Origin: Caldilineaceae bacterium
Lineage (GTDB): Bacteria; Chloroflexota; Anaerolineae; Caldilineales; Caldilineaceae
Direction: 5' to 3'
Length of the DNA: 64,000 bases
NCBI GenBank assembly: GCA_022827195.1
Contig: JAJDTL010000054.1
Location: 48,456 to 112,455, forward strand
Shown here: positions 61,357 through 64,000 of the stretch, in pieces
How positions within the stretch are numbered: the stretch's first letter is position 1
How the letters are laid out: every line of letters starts with the position of its first letter
Made by a program: the position numbers and the translations under genes
Notes under the pieces: generated by a model
Seen by the model: only the letters and a program-made list of their open reading frames with translations
What the model was told of the DNA's origin: nothing
The model's database searches: none

Positions 61357-62775
61357 TCAGCCGCTGCCGTCCGCGGCGGACTGTTGCGCCCGCCGCAAAG
61401 CCAGTTTGCGCCGCAGATCGTCGTGGGCGTCGCGGTCGAGAGGATAGCGCGCCGCGGCCCACATCGAGAGAAGCAGCAGGACCGCGGGGGCTCCGCCCAT
61501 GATGAAACGCAAAGCGAGCACCGCCTCGGGCGGCTGCGACGCGGCCGCGCCTTCGACGAAGCCGGCCGCGTTGAGGATCTGGGGCACGATCAGGCCGACG
61601 ACGAAGGCGGTGGCGATCTTGCGGAAGGTGACCAGATAGGCGGAATAGACGCCTTCGCGGCGCTCACCGCTGTGCCATTCGTCCTCTTCGATGATATCGG
61701 CCACGATCGCCCAGGGTGTGACGTTGGCCGCGCCGTAGCCGATGCCGGCAATGGCAGCCACGAACAGCACGAGCGCGGGGTTCCCCGGCGGCAGCAGGCT
61801 GATCACCGCCATGACCGCGGCCCAGAAGACCATCATGCGGATGTATGTGCGGCTCTTGCCCCAGCGGCGCATCAGCTGCACTGTCAACGGCATTGATAAG
61901 AAGGCGACACCAAGCACTGCTGCCAATACGTAACTATCGAACGGCGGCGTTAGCTGCATGTAGTAGACGAGGAACCAGACAAAGACCGCGGTGATGATGT
62001 CGACCGCGCTGAAAGCCAGCACGTAGATGGCGGCGCCGATGCGGAAGGGCCGGTTGGCGAAGACCTCTTTGGTGATGCGAACGAAGTTTGGCCGGCCCTC
62101 AGGTTTCGCCAACTCCCGCTGCGGCTCGCGAATGAAAGCCACGACCAGCAGCGGCGCCACGACAATCAGCAACCCCCAGATCGCACCCGAGACGGCGAAG
62201 CCGTATTGCAACGCGTCAGGCCCGCTGAACCAACCGGCGAAGACGGTCTCGGCCAGCCGCTTGAAAAGGCCGGCGGTCAGAAGGGCAACGAAGATCGAGT
62301 TTCCCATACGCCAGCCGGCGAGGCTGGCGCGCTCGTCGTAGTCTTCGGTCAGCTCCGCGGTAAGCGCGGCGTAGGGTGCGTTGACGATGGTGAAGGCGGT
62401 GTCGTAGAGGATGAATATGACCGCGTAGTAGAGGGCCGCGGCGAGGCCGCCTTCGAACGGCGGCGGGCTGAACATGAGGAAGAAGCCGACGCCGAAGGGC
62501 AGCGCGCCGAGGAGCATGAAGGGGCGGCGGCGGCCCCAGCGGCTGCGGAATCGGTCGCTGAGGATGCCGATCAGGGGGTCGTTGACGCCGTCCCAGAAGC
62601 GGCCGATGATGAATGCGACGCCGGCCAGGCTTATGTCGACGCCGACGACTGTGACGGTGAAATAGAACCAGAAAAGAGTGCGGGCCGTGGTCGCAGAGGC
62701 CGCGCCCCAGTCGCCAAGCCCGTAGATGACCTTGGTGAAGGTGGGCAGCCGCTGCCGCGCTACGCCGGTCGAAAT
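61357..62775 (-). CDS. GPH-family sugar:cation symporter (MelB-like)
   Basis: A 12-helix major facilitator-like transporter. The usual ATG at 62517 would cut off two helices; codons upstream encode KVIYGLGDWGAASAT and DPLIGILSDRFRSRWGRRRP, both GPH signatures, in the same open frame back to TAG 62790. No ATG, GTG or TTG is available there. ATT 62775 has GGAGG 7 nt upstream and gives 472 residues, close to MelB; CTG 62748 is another choice. It imports a sugar or glycoside with a cation. It lies 17 nt after the SH3 lipoprotein gene, so the two form an operon. Confidence 0.82.
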   Translation of the reverse strand: MSTGVARQRLPTFTKVIYGLGDWGAASATTARTLFWFYFTVTVVGVDISLAGVAFIIGRFWDGVNDPLIGILSDRFRSRWGRRRPFMLLGALPFGVGFFLMFSPPPFEGGLAAALYYAVIFILYDTAFTIVNAPYAALTAELTEDYDERASLAGWRMGNSIFVALLTAGLFKRLAETVFAGWFSGPDALQYGFAVSGAIWGLLIVVAPLLVVAFIREPQRELAKPEGRPNFVRITKEVFANRPFRIGAAIYVLAFSAVDIITAVFVWFLVYYMQLTPPFDSYVLAAVLGVAFLSMPLTVQLMRRWGKSRTYIRMMVFWAAVMAVISLLPPGNPALVLFVAAIAGIGYGAANVTPWAIVADIIEEDEWHSGERREGVYSAYLVTFRKIATAFVVGLIVPQILNAAGFVEGAAASQPPEAVLALRFIMGGAPAVLLLLSMWAAARYPLDRDAHDDLRRKLALRRAQQSAADGSG

Positions 62776-62792
62776 TGTCCCGCCTCCCTAGA

Positions 62793-63815
<1,023 letters not shown>

Positions 63816-64000
63816 CGGCGAAAGATTCTCCTTGCATATCAGGCGCGCTGCCATTCCCGAGGGGTGCATCCCGAATTATTGTCTAAGGCGACAAGCCAAG
63901 AAGCTGAAGTGAATGTATCGGGTGAGGGCTGAGCAAGGTGGAACGCAAAGCGAGCATGGCTTGTGCGCCGTTACGCGACCAACGCATGCCAGATTGTTTG

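Overview
The window looks like the chromosome of a Chloroflexota bacterium, probably of the Anaerolineae/Caldilinea type. This rests on overall style, not on a marker phylogeny: high GC, secreted lipoproteins with Pro-Thr-rich linkers, PA14 and SH3 surface proteins, many ABC sugar/peptide transporters each packed with dehydrogenases, and an ECF sigma factor fused to a bifunctional-nuclease domain. No rRNA or tRNA gene and no CRISPR array was seen.

Layout. 1-3383 (+): 3' end of a divergent GroEL-like chaperonin, a BNR/Asp-box protein, a class I aldolase and a 2-hydroxyacid dehydrogenase. 3445-5139: gene graveyard with a frameshifted secreted/membrane protein remnant, a decayed fragment of a hydroxyacid dehydrogenase and an IS5-family insertion sequence. 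5283-7529 (+): GT-C type membrane glycosyltransferase. 7860-31927 (-): a long catabolic block with a CUT2 (ribose-type) sugar transporter, RraA-type aldolase, Ldh2-type and SDR dehydrogenases, VOC protein, L-rhamnose mutarotase, a cytochrome P450, two complete dipeptide/oligopeptide-type ABC transporters (one with a permease-ATPase fusion), a Gfo/Idh/MocA oxidoreductase, a cupin, an LLM flavin/F420 oxidoreductase and two more SDRs. 32609-41462 (+): a second sugar-acid operon with CUT1 binding protein and permeases, SDR, DUF4432 epimerase-like protein, a lone nucleotidyltransferase, SMP-30 lactonase, zinc alcohol dehydrogenase and a second 2-hydroxyacid dehydrogenase, followed by a convergent sugar isomerase/epimerase and a PA14 lipoprotein.

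From 44.6 kb the content becomes core genome: the sigma-BFN fusion, an arginine operon read leftward (argC-trmH-argB-argD-argA-carA), an OsmC-like gene, a SAM methyltransferase, rpoD, mazG, gyrB, a membrane protein, murA, a GPH sugar transporter and an SH3 lipoprotein. A perfect parS site lies at 53757-53772 near rpoD and gyrB, so this end may be close to the chromosome origin.

The most interesting signals are: (1) a 17-residue leader peptide with four consecutive Arg codons ahead of an intrinsic terminator, upstream of argC, with mutually exclusive RNA pairings, i.e. a candidate ribosome-mediated arginine attenuator; (2) an OsmC-like gene with an in-frame UGA exactly at the peroxidatic Cys position followed by a bSECIS-like hairpin, i.e. 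a candidate selenoprotein; (3) parS beside a six-unit 16-bp tandem repeat; (4) the sigma-BFN fusion with a possible internal start; (5) perfect hairpins placed exactly 9 nt after two transporter binding-protein stop codons.
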